From Pseudomonadota bacterium (GTDB lineage: Bacteria; Pseudomonadota; Alphaproteobacteria; Paracaedibacterales; CAITNM01): 64,000 nucleotides of DNA. Positions 27,333 through 35,815 of this stretch are shown piece by piece. Each line of letters starts with the position of its first letter. The stretch's first letter is position 1. Position numbers and translations under genes: made by a program. The stretch covers positions 103,245 through 167,244 of the forward strand of contig JAGOSL010000001.1 in assembly GCA_018062345.1 (NCBI GenBank), in the 5' to 3' direction. The notes under the pieces were generated by a model. It had not been told where the DNA came from. It searched no databases and worked only from the letters and a program-made list of their open reading frames with translations.

Positions 27333-28358
27333 TTATTTGCTCTTATGCTTAATCAATAATTCTAGAATTTGTACCGCGTTTAAAGCAGCTCCTTTGCGTA
27401 GATTATCAGAAGCTATCCAAAGTACTAGACCATTTGGAAGAGAAGAGTCTTGGCGAAGGCGGCTTACAAGTACACTATCTTGGCCTGTTACGTCCAAAGG
27501 GGTTCCGTAATCCATGGGGTCATCTGCGTCTATGACTTGAACACCTGGAGCTTTTTGCAATATTGCCAATGCTTCATTAACTAAAAAAGGTTTTTCAAAT
27601 TCAATATGGACAGCGGAGCAGTGTCCCACAAATACTGGAACTCTTACACACGTTGAAGAAAGCTCAATGCTAGGGTCTAAGATTTTTTTCATTTCATCTC
27701 GCATTTTTGTTTCTTCATCGGTGTAACCAGATTCTGTGAACGAGCCTATGTGAGGTATGAGATTATGTGCAATTGGTCTGGGTAATTTTTCTGCAGGGAT
27801 GGGGGTTCCTGTAAACAATGATCTTGTTTGTTGATCAAGCTCTTCCATAGCTGCTTTTCCAGCGCCAGAAACTGATTGATAGGTTGAAACAATAACTCGT
27901 TTGACGGGATTTTTATCGTGTAATGGTTTCAGGGCAACGGCAATTGGAGCCAAGGCACAATTTGGATTCGCGATGATGTTTTTGTTTTTATACTCTGAAA
28001 TGCTTTCTGGATTTACTTCGGGAATAATGAGTGGGATTTTTGGATCATTTCTGAAGTAAGAAGTATTATCAATAACCACACAACCAGCTTTTGCCGCTTT
28101 CGTTGCATACTCAGCTGAAATTTTGCTACCTGGGGAAAATAGACCAACGTCTACATCCGAAAAATTAAAATCTTTTAGGTCTTCAACTACTATGGTTTCC
28201 TCATCGCCAAAGGATACTTCTTTCCCTGCAGATTTTACAGAAGCAATGGCCCTGATTTGTGATGCTTTAAAGTCGTGTTCCGCTAAAATACTAAGAATGA
28301 CTCTGCCGACATTGCCAGTGGCGCCCACAACAGCTATTTTTATAGTTGATTTATCCAA
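27333..28358 (-). CDS. asd: Aspartate-semialdehyde dehydrogenase, TTG start
   Basis: Produces aspartate semialdehyde for DAP/lysine, threonine and methionine. NADP-binding VVGATGNVG and catalytic Cys in IANPNCALAP (Cys134) are intact. I take the TTG at 28358 because GGGGAG lies exactly 6 bases upstream and the product then begins just before the Rossmann strand. The in-frame ATGs at 28385 and 28376 lie inside ftsW and have no ribosome binding site. The Shine-Dalgarno lies within the last codons of ftsW, so translation is coupled. 341 aa. Needed here for peptidoglycan DAP. Confidence 0.94.
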   Translation of the reverse strand: MDKSTIKIAVVGATGNVGRVILSILAEHDFKASQIRAIASVKSAGKEVSFGDEETIVVEDLKDFNFSDVDVGLFSPGSKISAEYATKAAKAGCVVIDNTSYFRNDPKIPLIIPEVNPESISEYKNKNIIANPNCALAPIAVALKPLHDKNPVKRVIVSTYQSVSGAGKAAMEELDQQTRSLFTGTPIPAEKLPRPIAHNLIPHIGSFTESGYTDEETKMRDEMKKILDPSIELSSTCVRVPVFVGHCSAVHIEFEKPFLVNEALAILQKAPGVQVIDADDPMDYGTPLDVTGQDSVLVSRLRQDSSLPNGLVLWIASDNLRKGAALNAVQILELLIKHKSK

Positions 28359-28359
28359 T

Positions 28360-29508
28360 TTATTCTCCCCAATCATGCAAGCCATGTCGTTTACGAGTAA
28401 AAGCTAGCAACATTCCTACGCAGACAGCCAATGCTATCATTGATGATCCGCCATAACTTATAAATGGCATTGTCATTCCTTTTGTTGGAATAAGGTGTAG
28501 AGCGGATGCCATATTAATAAAAGCTTGTAGGCCAAACTGTACTGTGAGTCCAGTTGCTCCAAGCAATATAAATAAGCTTGAACTTTGCATTGAACGTACC
28601 ATAAAACGAACGACAATACTTGCAAAAATGCAAACGATCAGAATGCACATCCACAATCCAAATTCTTCTCCAGCAACAGCAAAGACGAAATCTGCATGAG
28701 CGTCTGGAACATTTTTTTTTACGACTCCTTCGCCGGGGCCTTTGCCAAAAAATCCTCCATTAGCAAAAGCTGCTAACGATTTTGTTATCTGATACAAATC
28801 ATGAACAGGATTTCCTGCTGTTGGGTCTAGAAATTGGTCAATACGTTTTGTTACATGTGGTAGGAAGTAGTATGCCCCTACTAAGCCTACAACGCCTATA
28901 CTCACAAGGCCTGCCATCCAAAAAATTGGCATTCCAGCGATAAATAACTGCCCTACCCAGGTTGTTACAATAACAACAGTCATACCAAGATCAGGCTGAA
29001 GTAAGAGAAGGCCTACGGTAGCTCCTATTACAGCCATTGATAATGTAATGCCAGGAAATTTTTCGTCGTGCATTTTCTCAGCGATAAGCCAAGCGGTAAT
29101 GACGGTTAGTGCTGGTTTGATAAATTCTGATGCCTGTATCGATGTTCCGAAAATAATAATCCAGCGACGAGCTCCTTTAATTTCAAGTCCATAAAAATAG
29201 GTAAATATTAAAAGAATGATTCCGGTTAGATAAATCAAGAGGCTTAGTCTGCGCACACCTACAGGAGAAAGCAGCGATACGCTTATCATAGCCGCGAGTG
29301 CGGGTATGATCATAATCATGTGACGTTTTACAAAAAAGAAAGTATCTAAATTCAGTCGTTCAGCAACAGATGGGCTGGCAGAAAAGCTTAGAAATACACC
29401 AATTCCGATTAAAATGAGCAATAGAGTGAGAGCTAATCGATCAACCGTCCACCACCAGCGTCCCAAAATACTGTTGTCGCGTCTGGAAAATGTGGTAGGG
29501 GCATTCAT
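28360..29508 (-). CDS. ftsW: Lipid II glycosyltransferase/division protein FtsW
   Basis: SEDS-family peptidoglycan polymerase of the divisome, 382 aa, about ten transmembrane helices. The SEDS signature near the C-terminus is present (HLIPTKGMTMPFISYGGSSM). Its start overlaps the murD stop by ATGA. The usual partners murG and murC are not downstream; asd follows instead. Confidence 0.95.
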   Translation of the reverse strand: MNAPTTFSRRDNSILGRWWWTVDRLALTLLLILIGIGVFLSFSASPSVAERLNLDTFFFVKRHMIMIIPALAAMISVSLLSPVGVRRLSLLIYLTGIILLIFTYFYGLEIKGARRWIIIFGTSIQASEFIKPALTVITAWLIAEKMHDEKFPGITLSMAVIGATVGLLLLQPDLGMTVVIVTTWVGQLFIAGMPIFWMAGLVSIGVVGLVGAYYFLPHVTKRIDQFLDPTAGNPVHDLYQITKSLAAFANGGFFGKGPGEGVVKKNVPDAHADFVFAVAGEEFGLWMCILIVCIFASIVVRFMVRSMQSSSLFILLGATGLTVQFGLQAFINMASALHLIPTKGMTMPFISYGGSSMIALAVCVGMLLAFTRKRHGLHDWGE

Positions 29509-30782
29509 GAATTTACCTTTTTAACAGCTTCTATAAAGACTTCTCCGCGGTGTTCAAAATCACGAAATTGATCAAAACTCGCACACGACGGAGATAATAG
29601 CACAATAGAACTTTTTTCGCACTTTGCATCGGAATATGCTTCTAAAACTGCTGATTCAAGGGAAGAACATTTTTTAAAAGGTATTGAATCTCTTAATGTC
29701 TGTGCAAAACGATCTTGAGCTTCTCCAATTAAATACACTTTTTTTATTTGGGAAAAATAGGGCATTAATGAATCAATTCCATCTGTTTTTGCAATCCCCC
29801 CGAGAATCCAAAAAATATTTTTGCCCATATATGTTCTTAGGGCTTTTTCGCAGGCATCTGCATTTGTTGCTTTGCTATCATTAATAAATTCAACATTTCC
29901 GATTGAGGCAACCGATTGCTGCCGGTGTGCAAGACCTGGAAAAGTTTGAATATATTCCCAGATATTTCTAGATGTGCCTAAAATATGGCTTGTTGTAGCA
30001 AATGCTAGGGCAACATTTTGCCAGTTGTGTGAGCCTTTTAGGGTTGTTAATTCTTTGCAGTCAAATGAAATTCCTTTAGCATGAATTGTGCCATTCGCAT
30101 CAATCCAAACATCAGCAGGGCAGTTTTTTAACTCACTTGCAATAGTTACGTGAGAAATTTTTAATTGGTTGCTTACATTTCTGGAATATTCATCATCTTT
30201 TGCGATGCACGCCCATTTTGCCTTATCAAATATTTTCATTTTTGTATTTACGTAGTTTTCGATAGAGCTATGCCGTTCAAGGTGGTCAGGAGAAATATTA
30301 GTCCAAACGGCGGCATCTAACTCAACGGAATTTGATAGTTCTAATTGGTAAGAAGAGAGTTCTAGTACGTACCAACTATCATCACCCAATTCTTCCAGAG
30401 TAAGTGAGGGAATTCCAATATTGCCCCCGATTTCGACCTTTAATCCGGCTTCTTTTAGAATGTGCCCAATAAGGGCAGTTGTTGTTGATTTGCCGTTTGT
30501 GCCAGTAATACCAATGTATTTTGCTTTTGGGCTACGTTTTTGTAGTAAATCAATGTCTGTGCAGATGGAAATTTTGTGCTTTTGAGCTTGTATGTGAATG
30601 GGGTGTGATGGAGGAATTCCCGGGCTTTGCACCAATCCAATGACTTCATTCCAATTAATACTTGGAATCTTATTTTGGCTGTCATCGTGAACAAGAACTT
30701 TATGACCAATAGAGAGAAGATATTTTTCACTTTCTTTCCCGCTACGGCCGTATCCTAAAACAACGTATGTATTCTTATTCAT
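29505..30782 (-). CDS. murD: UDP-N-acetylmuramoylalanine--D-glutamate ligase
   Basis: Mur ligase adding D-Glu to UDP-MurNAc-L-Ala. P-loop GTNGKSTTT, the Mur ligase middle motif (NISPDHLERH) and C-terminal LSPSCASFDQF are all present. The start is ambiguous: TTG at 30815, ATG at 30803 and ATG at 30782 are in frame. I chose the last because the family begins just before the VLGYGRSG strand. About 425 aa. Part of a murD-ftsW-asd run. Confidence 0.93.
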   Translation of the reverse strand: MNKNTYVVLGYGRSGKESEKYLLSIGHKVLVHDDSQNKIPSINWNEVIGLVQSPGIPPSHPIHIQAQKHKISICTDIDLLQKRSPKAKYIGITGTNGKSTTTALIGHILKEAGLKVEIGGNIGIPSLTLEELGDDSWYVLELSSYQLELSNSVELDAAVWTNISPDHLERHSSIENYVNTKMKIFDKAKWACIAKDDEYSRNVSNQLKISHVTIASELKNCPADVWIDANGTIHAKGISFDCKELTTLKGSHNWQNVALAFATTSHILGTSRNIWEYIQTFPGLAHRQQSVASIGNVEFINDSKATNADACEKALRTYMGKNIFWILGGIAKTDGIDSLMPYFSQIKKVYLIGEAQDRFAQTLRDSIPFKKCSSLESAVLEAYSDAKCEKSSIVLLSPSCASFDQFRDFEHRGEVFIEAVKKVNS

Positions 30783-30845
30783 AATAACAAAGGTATTTCC
30801 CATGTATGAGTACAATGCCGATAAATATTTTAAGAGGCAAGGATT

Positions 30846-31805
30846 TTACACATTGCTTGGTAAAATAATTTTAAGTTCTGCTGCAACTTTTTCATTGCTT
30901 TCAGCACGCACAACTTCAGGATATTCCATAATGGTTGAAGATGCTTTTTCAGGATTTCTTAAAATATTTGCAACCATTTTGCCAACTTGACGTCCAAGGG
31001 CGTATTGATCAGCACCAAGAGCGGCTAATGCTCCTTTTGGCAGGCAGTCTAAGTCGCTTACAAAAACAGGGATATTTTGTAATTTAGCAACTGCCACAAT
31101 GCTATCAAAGCCACTTAAAGCTGTATTATCATTGTTGATGAATAGAGCGTCAACTTTATCGAGTAAAGATTCAGTTGCCGTGCTGACATCGCTAGTTCTA
31201 TTTGCTGTTGCAAAAACAATTTCTAATCCCATATCTTTTGCTTCTTTTACCATTTCCGCATTTAGTGCTACAGAGTTTGCTTCGCCTGGGTTATACACAA
31301 CGCCTAAGCGGGTCATGTGCGGTAGGATTTTTTTAAAATACTCAAATTGCTTTTTGACTGAGACATAGTTTGATACCCCTGTGACTAGAGGTTCTGGTTT
31401 TTTATCTGATGCTACAAGTTTTGCATCAATCGGATTAGTTACAGACGCAAAAACCAAAGGAATATCGCTTCCAGATTGTTTAATAGCTTGTAATGCAGAT
31501 TGAGAAACAGTGGTAGGAATTGTTACAATAACGGCGGCATTTTCTCCAATGAACTTTTGGGCAATTTGCGTAGCTAAAGCAGGGTTTCCTTGGGCGGATT
31601 CATAGCGCCAATCAATTTTTTCTGCATTTTTTAGCCCTTGTGCTTGAAGCTCATCAAAAATTCCTTTGCGTGTTTGGTCTAATGCGGGGTGTTCAATAAT
31701 TTGGATAACTCCAACAATTGGTAAGGATTGCTTGTTTGATGTATTTTTCCACCAAAGACCTAGGCTTGTTAATATAAATGCTACTGTGAAGATAGTTTTA
31801 TTCAT
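30846..31805 (-). CDS. ABC transporter substrate-binding protein (ABC_sub_bind family), copy A
   Basis: 319 aa with an N-terminal hydrophobic export segment (residues 5-19) and the ABC_sub_bind (PF04392-type) fold: VGVIQIIEHPALDQTRKGI, AQGNPALATQIAQKFIG, VYNPGEANS, NNDNTALSGFDSI. This family includes TrpX-like tryptophan/tyrosine binding proteins. It is a paralogue of the next gene upstream, 23 bases away, and second in that two-gene unit. No permease or ATPase gene of this class is adjacent. Confidence 0.88.
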   Translation of the reverse strand: MNKTIFTVAFILTSLGLWWKNTSNKQSLPIVGVIQIIEHPALDQTRKGIFDELQAQGLKNAEKIDWRYESAQGNPALATQIAQKFIGENAAVIVTIPTTVSQSALQAIKQSGSDIPLVFASVTNPIDAKLVASDKKPEPLVTGVSNYVSVKKQFEYFKKILPHMTRLGVVYNPGEANSVALNAEMVKEAKDMGLEIVFATANRTSDVSTATESLLDKVDALFINNDNTALSGFDSIVAVAKLQNIPVFVSDLDCLPKGALAALGADQYALGRQVGKMVANILRNPEKASSTIMEYPEVVRAESNEKVAAELKIILPSNV

Positions 31806-31828
31806 GGATTTTATCCTAATTAAAATGT

Positions 31829-32728
31829 TTACAAATTCGAGTTCAAAAAGCGGCTTGATGGTGCTTGAAGCACCGAAATATGATGCCCTTTTTCCCCTTT
31901 GAGAATTCGTGCAACCATTTCACCAGCGTGACGTCCCATTTCATATTGATCAGGAGCGATCGCTCCTTTGCATCCGCGTTTTACTGATTCAGGGTCTGAA
32001 CAAAATACGAGAATGCCTTTTTGTTTTGCTGTTTGTAATACGGCATCTAGAGCAGAAATGACAGTATTGTCATTTGTGAGCATCAAGGCGTCAACATTTG
32101 GCACGGTTCCCTGTGCAGCCTGTAAAACATCTCCTGTTGAATATGCGGGGGTTTTTACGATTCGATAGCTTGCATCTTCTAGTTTGGTCTGTAAGCGTTC
32201 AGCATGAACATTTGAATTTGTTTCACCTGGATTGTAAATAATGCCAATTACAGAACCTTTTGGCATAAATTCCTGAATGAGTTGTATTTGTCTTTCTATA
32301 TCCGGAGCATCTGAAACACCTGTTACATTTTCTTTGTTATTCCCATCTTCTTTAACAAGCTTTGCGGCTGCAGGATCAGTTACGCCAGCAAAAACCATGG
32401 GGATTTTTTGTGTGTTTGCGGAAAACATCGCTTGTGCTGATGGGGTAGTGATAGCAACAAGAACGTCTGCTTTTTTCCCAATAAAGTTTTGGGCAATTTG
32501 TGTTGCAAGTGCAGAATTTCCTTGAGCAGATTGAAATTCAATTTTTACTTTATCGCCAAATGCTGATTTGATTTCATCTTCGATGCCTTTGCGAATGCGA
32601 TCGAGAGAAGGATGAGGCGCAATTTGCGTAATGGCAACTACTTTGCCAGTAATTTTACTTTGAGAGAAATTCCCAAAATAGATAATAGCTAGGATAGTGG
32701 TGATAAGTAGGATTATTTTAGTGTACAT
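31829..32728 (-). CDS. ABC transporter substrate-binding protein (ABC_sub_bind family), copy B
   Basis: 299 aa, N-terminal hydrophobic export segment, same family and motifs as its neighbour (ITQIAPHPSLDRIRKGI, AQGNSALATQIAQNFIG, IYNPGETNS, TNDNTVISALDAV). Clearly a diverged duplicate with probably different ligand preference. GGAG lies 6 bases before the ATG. A terminator-like hairpin and a short leader frame precede it, suggesting attenuation. Ligand unknown; aromatic amino acids are the best family-based guess. Confidence 0.88.
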   Translation of the reverse strand: MYTKIILLITTILAIIYFGNFSQSKITGKVVAITQIAPHPSLDRIRKGIEDEIKSAFGDKVKIEFQSAQGNSALATQIAQNFIGKKADVLVAITTPSAQAMFSANTQKIPMVFAGVTDPAAAKLVKEDGNNKENVTGVSDAPDIERQIQLIQEFMPKGSVIGIIYNPGETNSNVHAERLQTKLEDASYRIVKTPAYSTGDVLQAAQGTVPNVDALMLTNDNTVISALDAVLQTAKQKGILVFCSDPESVKRGCKGAIAPDQYEMGRHAGEMVARILKGEKGHHISVLQAPSSRFLNSNL

Positions 32729-32754
32729 AAAAGCTCCAACATTAAATGGCTAAC

Positions 32755-32789
32755 AAAAAACGGTTCGGAATAATTTGGAAATTATCCGT
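32755..32789 (-). promoter_or_regulatory. Terminator-like attenuator hairpin upstream of the binding-protein pair
   Basis: On the minus strand ACGG-ATAATTT pairs with AAATTAT and CCGT (two helices separated by a 6-base bulge), directly followed by six T. It lies 27 bases before the start codon of copy B, downstream of a promoter and a short frame, so it would abort transcription before the gene unless relieved. Confidence 0.55.
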
Positions 32790-32826
32790 GTCGCCATCGA
32801 GCAATATGTTGGTGCATCATCATCAT
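32782..32826 (-). CDS. Possible 14-codon leader peptide
   Basis: A short frame starting with four consecutive ATG codons and encoding MMMMHQHIARWRHG. Its stop lies within the 5' arm of the terminator-like hairpin. It contains three His, two Arg and one Trp codons. The predicted transcription start is only 2-3 bases upstream of the first ATG, so it would be read as a leaderless message. Existence as a translated peptide is inference. Confidence 0.4.
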   Translation of the reverse strand: MMMMHQHIARWRHG

Positions 32827-32835
32827 AACTTTTTC

Positions 32836-32864
32836 AGTATCTTGTTTTTTTGAGTAAAAGTCAA
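32836..32864 (-). promoter_or_regulatory. Sigma-70-type promoter for the binding-protein operon
   Basis: TTGACT (-35, plus-strand 32859-32864), 17-base spacer, GATACT (-10, 32836-32841) on the minus strand. Directly upstream of the leader frame. Confidence 0.55.
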
Positions 32865-32947
32865 GAATTTTTTAGGGTTGGACAGGTGAACCCTGTTACC
32901 AAAATTATTCCAGATAGCTTGGTTTGTAGGGATTGTGACGTGGCTAT

Positions 32948-32970
32948 AAGATTCTAAATGTTAGAATCTT
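32948..32970 (-). terminator. Hairpin at the end of the secreted unknown gene
   Basis: Perfect 10-bp stem (AAGATTCTAA and complement) with 3-base loop, touching the stop codon region. The trailing T-run is weak, so termination strength is uncertain. Confidence 0.45.
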
Positions 32971-34076
32971 TACCCCAGGATATCTCCTAAACCAAATAAG
33001 CTAGCATACGCCCGAAAATTACGTTTAATTTCGTTATGATCTTTTTTCAAAGGCAATAGCGGATAAGTTAAGAATCCACCAGCACGCCCTAACAGAACTT
33101 CATCCTTTTTCCTTCCACGATCATCTCGTAAATCTCTTAAAGAAAAAGAGTATACATGTTCCTTTTTTTGTTCTATTCTGCGTACCCGCTCCCACAAAAT
33201 TTTATTTTTTTCAAGTATTTCTCTACGTCGCTGTTCTCTTGAACTTTCATTTTCTTTAAATATTTTTACAATAAAATCAGCAATATTACTTTTTGCTGGT
33301 AGAACATGCGTTGCAGTGTACAACGCATCTAAAATGTTTTGCTGTCTTCTAGGGCCTTCGGTAAACAATGGACCAAAGCCATAATATAAATCGTTTCCTA
33401 CACAGTAGGTATGTTGGCCAGCTAGTGAGTTCGCTTTATTGTAGCCTTTAACGTTGGTAATATAACCAAAGTGACCAGCTTGAGTGGGTGTTCCATCTCT
33501 AACATAATTTGTTCTCTCATAATATCGTATAGCAAACTCGTGCGGTTCCACGTATGGACATTTGTATGGGAGTGCGTATGGAGGTGCGTATGGAAGTCTG
33601 GATAAATAGTCATCGTCTCCCAATAATTCACATGTTATTAGCTCCCGAATAAGAGATTCGGCGATTGAGGTGTTAATGGTTCCTCCTTTTTCAAGTAAAT
33701 CTCTTAGTGCTAAAGAAAGAGATGCGTCTGGATGTAATTGAAGGTATTTATCCTTATCATCTACGTAGTAATATAACTCATATGAACTGCGATTTAGACG
33801 GGCTTTCTCTTTTTTAAGTACTATCCACATAGGCGAATTACTACGTATTGGTTCGCCATTTTCACAAAAGGTAAAACGTTCGTTCAGTAATTTATAGTAT
33901 TTTTTGGCCATATCCGCTACAAGTGCATCAAGTTGTTCTTGAGTTTCCAATGAACGCAGTAAACCAGGAAAAGTAGCTTTATAACTATATGTAGGCTCTT
34001 CATTACCAAGAGGAGACTCTGCATAACCAAGCGAGAGACAATAAATAAAGATGAACATTCTTAAAAAGTAGCCCAT
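32970..34076 (-). CDS. Secreted protein of unknown function, with a PY-rich patch
   Basis: 368 aa. Signal peptide (MGYFLRMFIFIYCLSLGYA). The mature protein is rich in charged and aromatic residues, with a long Arg/Glu/Lys helix-forming stretch near 285-310. A proline-tyrosine patch (PYAPPYALPYKCPYVEP, about residues 163-179) reads like a short degenerate PY repeat. No family recognised. It stands alone between the attenuator region and an IS200 element. Candidate exported effector or envelope protein. Confidence 0.7.
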   Translation of the reverse strand: MGYFLRMFIFIYCLSLGYAESPLGNEEPTYSYKATFPGLLRSLETQEQLDALVADMAKKYYKLLNERFTFCENGEPIRSNSPMWIVLKKEKARLNRSSYELYYYVDDKDKYLQLHPDASLSLALRDLLEKGGTINTSIAESLIRELITCELLGDDDYLSRLPYAPPYALPYKCPYVEPHEFAIRYYERTNYVRDGTPTQAGHFGYITNVKGYNKANSLAGQHTYCVGNDLYYGFGPLFTEGPRRQQNILDALYTATHVLPAKSNIADFIVKIFKENESSREQRRREILEKNKILWERVRRIEQKKEHVYSFSLRDLRDDRGRKKDEVLLGRAGGFLTYPLLPLKKDHNEIKRNFRAYASLFGLGDILG

Positions 34077-34159
34077 AAATTCTTTCTCGATTTTCTCTCT
34101 TTAACTATTATGAATGGGTAAAATTAGAGAGATCAACTATTTTTGAGTGTATTTATGTA

Positions 34160-34720
34160 GTTCAGTGGGATAGGGTTAACACCCTCGCCTTTAGGCGAAC
34201 ACTTTAGTATTATGACTTCATGGAATATCGTCGCGGCTCACATAGTCTATTTGACCTAAAATATCATGTGGTATTTTGCACAAAATATCGCTTTAGAGTT
34301 TTGACAGGACAAGTTTCAATAAGGACTCGGGAACTCATTAGAGAAGTTTGCGCAGCAAACTACATTGACATAATCAGCGGCAGTATGAGTCCTGATCATG
34401 TCCACCTGTTAATTTCTGTTCCACCAAGCATATCACTTTCAAAAACTGTTCAGTACATCAAGGGAAAGAGCAGCAGGAAATTGCTTCAAGAATTTGAGGT
34501 ATTGCAGAAAAAATATTGGGGGCAGCATCTTTGGGCCAGAGGATACTTTGCAGTGACGGTAGGAAATGTGAATACCGAAGATGTTCAACGTTATATAGAG
34601 CAACAGGAAGAGCATCACAAAAAAGACGATTTTCGTATTTCAGAATTCTAGCGTTTACGCGTTGAATCTGCTTTGCAAGCGTTAAATCAAACTACCGGCT
34701 TTAGACGGTTGTTATTGATA
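34160..34720 (+). mobile_element. IS200/IS605-family insertion sequence
   Basis: A complete-looking IS200-type unit: one Y1 transposase gene flanked by subterminal imperfect hairpins rather than inverted repeats. Left hairpin TCGCCT/AGGCGA at 34185-34198; right hairpin around ACCG/CGGT at 34690-34713. The exact ends cannot be set from one copy. It lies 60 bases from tRNA-Glu. Confidence 0.65.
34220..34651 (+). CDS. tnpA: IS200-type transposase TnpA
   Basis: 143-aa single-strand HUH transposase, apparently intact. The metal-binding HxH is His60-Val-His62 in SPDHVHLL and the nucleophile is Tyr125 in VQRYIEQQ, the standard IS200 positions. N-terminal SHSLFDLKYHVVFCTKYR is the family signature. 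No TnpB partner is present. Length and active site suggest it could still be mobile. Confidence 0.93.
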   Translation: MEYRRGSHSLFDLKYHVVFCTKYRFRVLTGQVSIRTRELIREVCAANYIDIISGSMSPDHVHLLISVPPSISLSKTVQYIKGKSSRKLLQEFEVLQKKYWGQHLWARGYFAVTVGNVNTEDVQRYIEQQEEHHKKDDFRISEF

Positions 34721-34779
34721 TAAATTTAAAGAAGAATTATTGCTTGGGATAAAGAATAACAAAGAGGCTTAATCTTGTT

Positions 34780-34855
34780 TGGCGTCCCCAACGGGATTCG
34801 AACCCGTGTTGCCGCCTTGAGAGGGCGATGTCCTAGGCCTCTAGACGATGGGGAC
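34780..34855 (-). tRNA. tRNA-Glu (anticodon CTC)
   Basis: 76 nt with acceptor GTCCCCA/TGGGGAC, discriminator G and encoded CCA, and T-loop TTCGAAT. The anticodon stem TCGCC/GGCGG encloses the loop CTCTCAA, so the anticodon is CTC, reading GAG. It implies a separate tRNA-Glu(TTC) elsewhere. It is close to the IS200 element on its 3' side. Confidence 0.95.
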
Positions 34856-34909
34856 CATGATTATATCTAGCCATTTGACAGTTTTTTTGCAAGCAAAATG
34901 CAAAAATTT

Positions 34910-35713
34910 TTAAGCAGCGGCTAGCAAGTTTCCTTCCATAACGGTAATGGCTTGTGCTGTAAGGGTAACACGATTATTTTCAACCGCTACTTTAAGTAAT
35001 CCAGTGCGTTCAGAAATTTGCAAAGCATTCATAGATGTTTTGTTTAATTTTTTCGCCCACAAAGGGGTGAGGCGACAATGAGCCGATCCACAAACTGGGT
35101 CTTCTGGAATGCCGACTTTAGGTGCGAAGTACCTAGAAACAAAATCAATATCTGGTCCTAATTCACCTTCATTCAGAGCAGTTACTGTTACTGAGCGACA
35201 AGGTAATTGAGAGATTTTTGCAAAGTTGGGTTTTAGTTCTCGCACTGCTTGCACAGAAGGTAAAACAACCACATACATAATGTCGTCTTTATACACTGAG
35301 GTAACAGGTGTAAATCCTAATGCTTTATTTAGTAACTCTGGCATAGGCGCTGCTTCTACTTCCAGACTTGGGAAGTTCAAAGTAATCCAATTGTCGTTAC
35401 GTTGTGCGGTTAAAGGCCCGCTCATTGATTCGAAGGTAATGATGTCTTCCTTAACAAATCCTTGTTCCCATAATAAATGAGCTGCAGCAAGAGTTGCATG
35501 TCCACATAAAGGGCATTCATCTTTGGGAGAGAACCACCGAATGTGGTAATGGTTTGTCGTAATTTTTTTTAAAAAAGATGTCTCTGAATAGTTCAGTTCT
35601 GCTGCAATTTTTTGTGCAAATTCATCACTTAGAAATTCAGGAACGACGCATACCCCAGCAGGATTTCCTTTGAATGGTTCGTTAGTAAAGGCATTAACTT
35701 GCCAAATTTGCAC
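34910..35713 (-). CDS. PhzF-family isomerase/epimerase-like protein
   Basis: 267 aa, diaminopimelate-epimerase-like two-lobed fold. The catalytic glutamate region NYSETSF and family motifs VNAFTNEPFKGNPAGV, CPLCGHATLAAAHLL and DPVCGSAH are present. PhzF itself isomerises trans-2,3-dihydro-3-hydroxyanthranilate, but most homologues have unknown substrates and no phenazine genes occur here. Divergent from gapR. Confidence 0.88.
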   Translation of the reverse strand: MQIWQVNAFTNEPFKGNPAGVCVVPEFLSDEFAQKIAAELNYSETSFLKKITTNHYHIRWFSPKDECPLCGHATLAAAHLLWEQGFVKEDIITFESMSGPLTAQRNDNWITLNFPSLEVEAAPMPELLNKALGFTPVTSVYKDDIMYVVVLPSVQAVRELKPNFAKISQLPCRSVTVTALNEGELGPDIDFVSRYFAPKVGIPEDPVCGSAHCRLTPLWAKKLNKTSMNALQISERTGLLKVAVENNRVTLTAQAITVMEGNLLAAA

Positions 35714-35815
35714 TTGTATCTCCAGTTGATGATTGCAGTTTGCGAATATTCAAGATATTTTAAAAACACATTTGTTTCAATATATAACATCAGTAATTTA
35801 AAAGGATACAAAAAT

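Noticed and set aside
32881-32935. AGGGTT/AACCCT hairpin upstream of the leader region
   Set aside because: Short stem, no T-run on either strand and outside the predicted transcript.
33800-33835. DnaA-box-like TATCCACA near 33.8 kb, considered as an origin sign with recF-gyrB in the window
   Set aside because: Single imperfect site inside a gene; no cluster of boxes and no dnaA/dnaN nearby.
35699-35815. Extended N-terminus of the GapR protein
   Set aside because: Extension overlaps the divergent phzF-like gene; ATG at 35816 has an upstream AAAGGA and gives normal family length.
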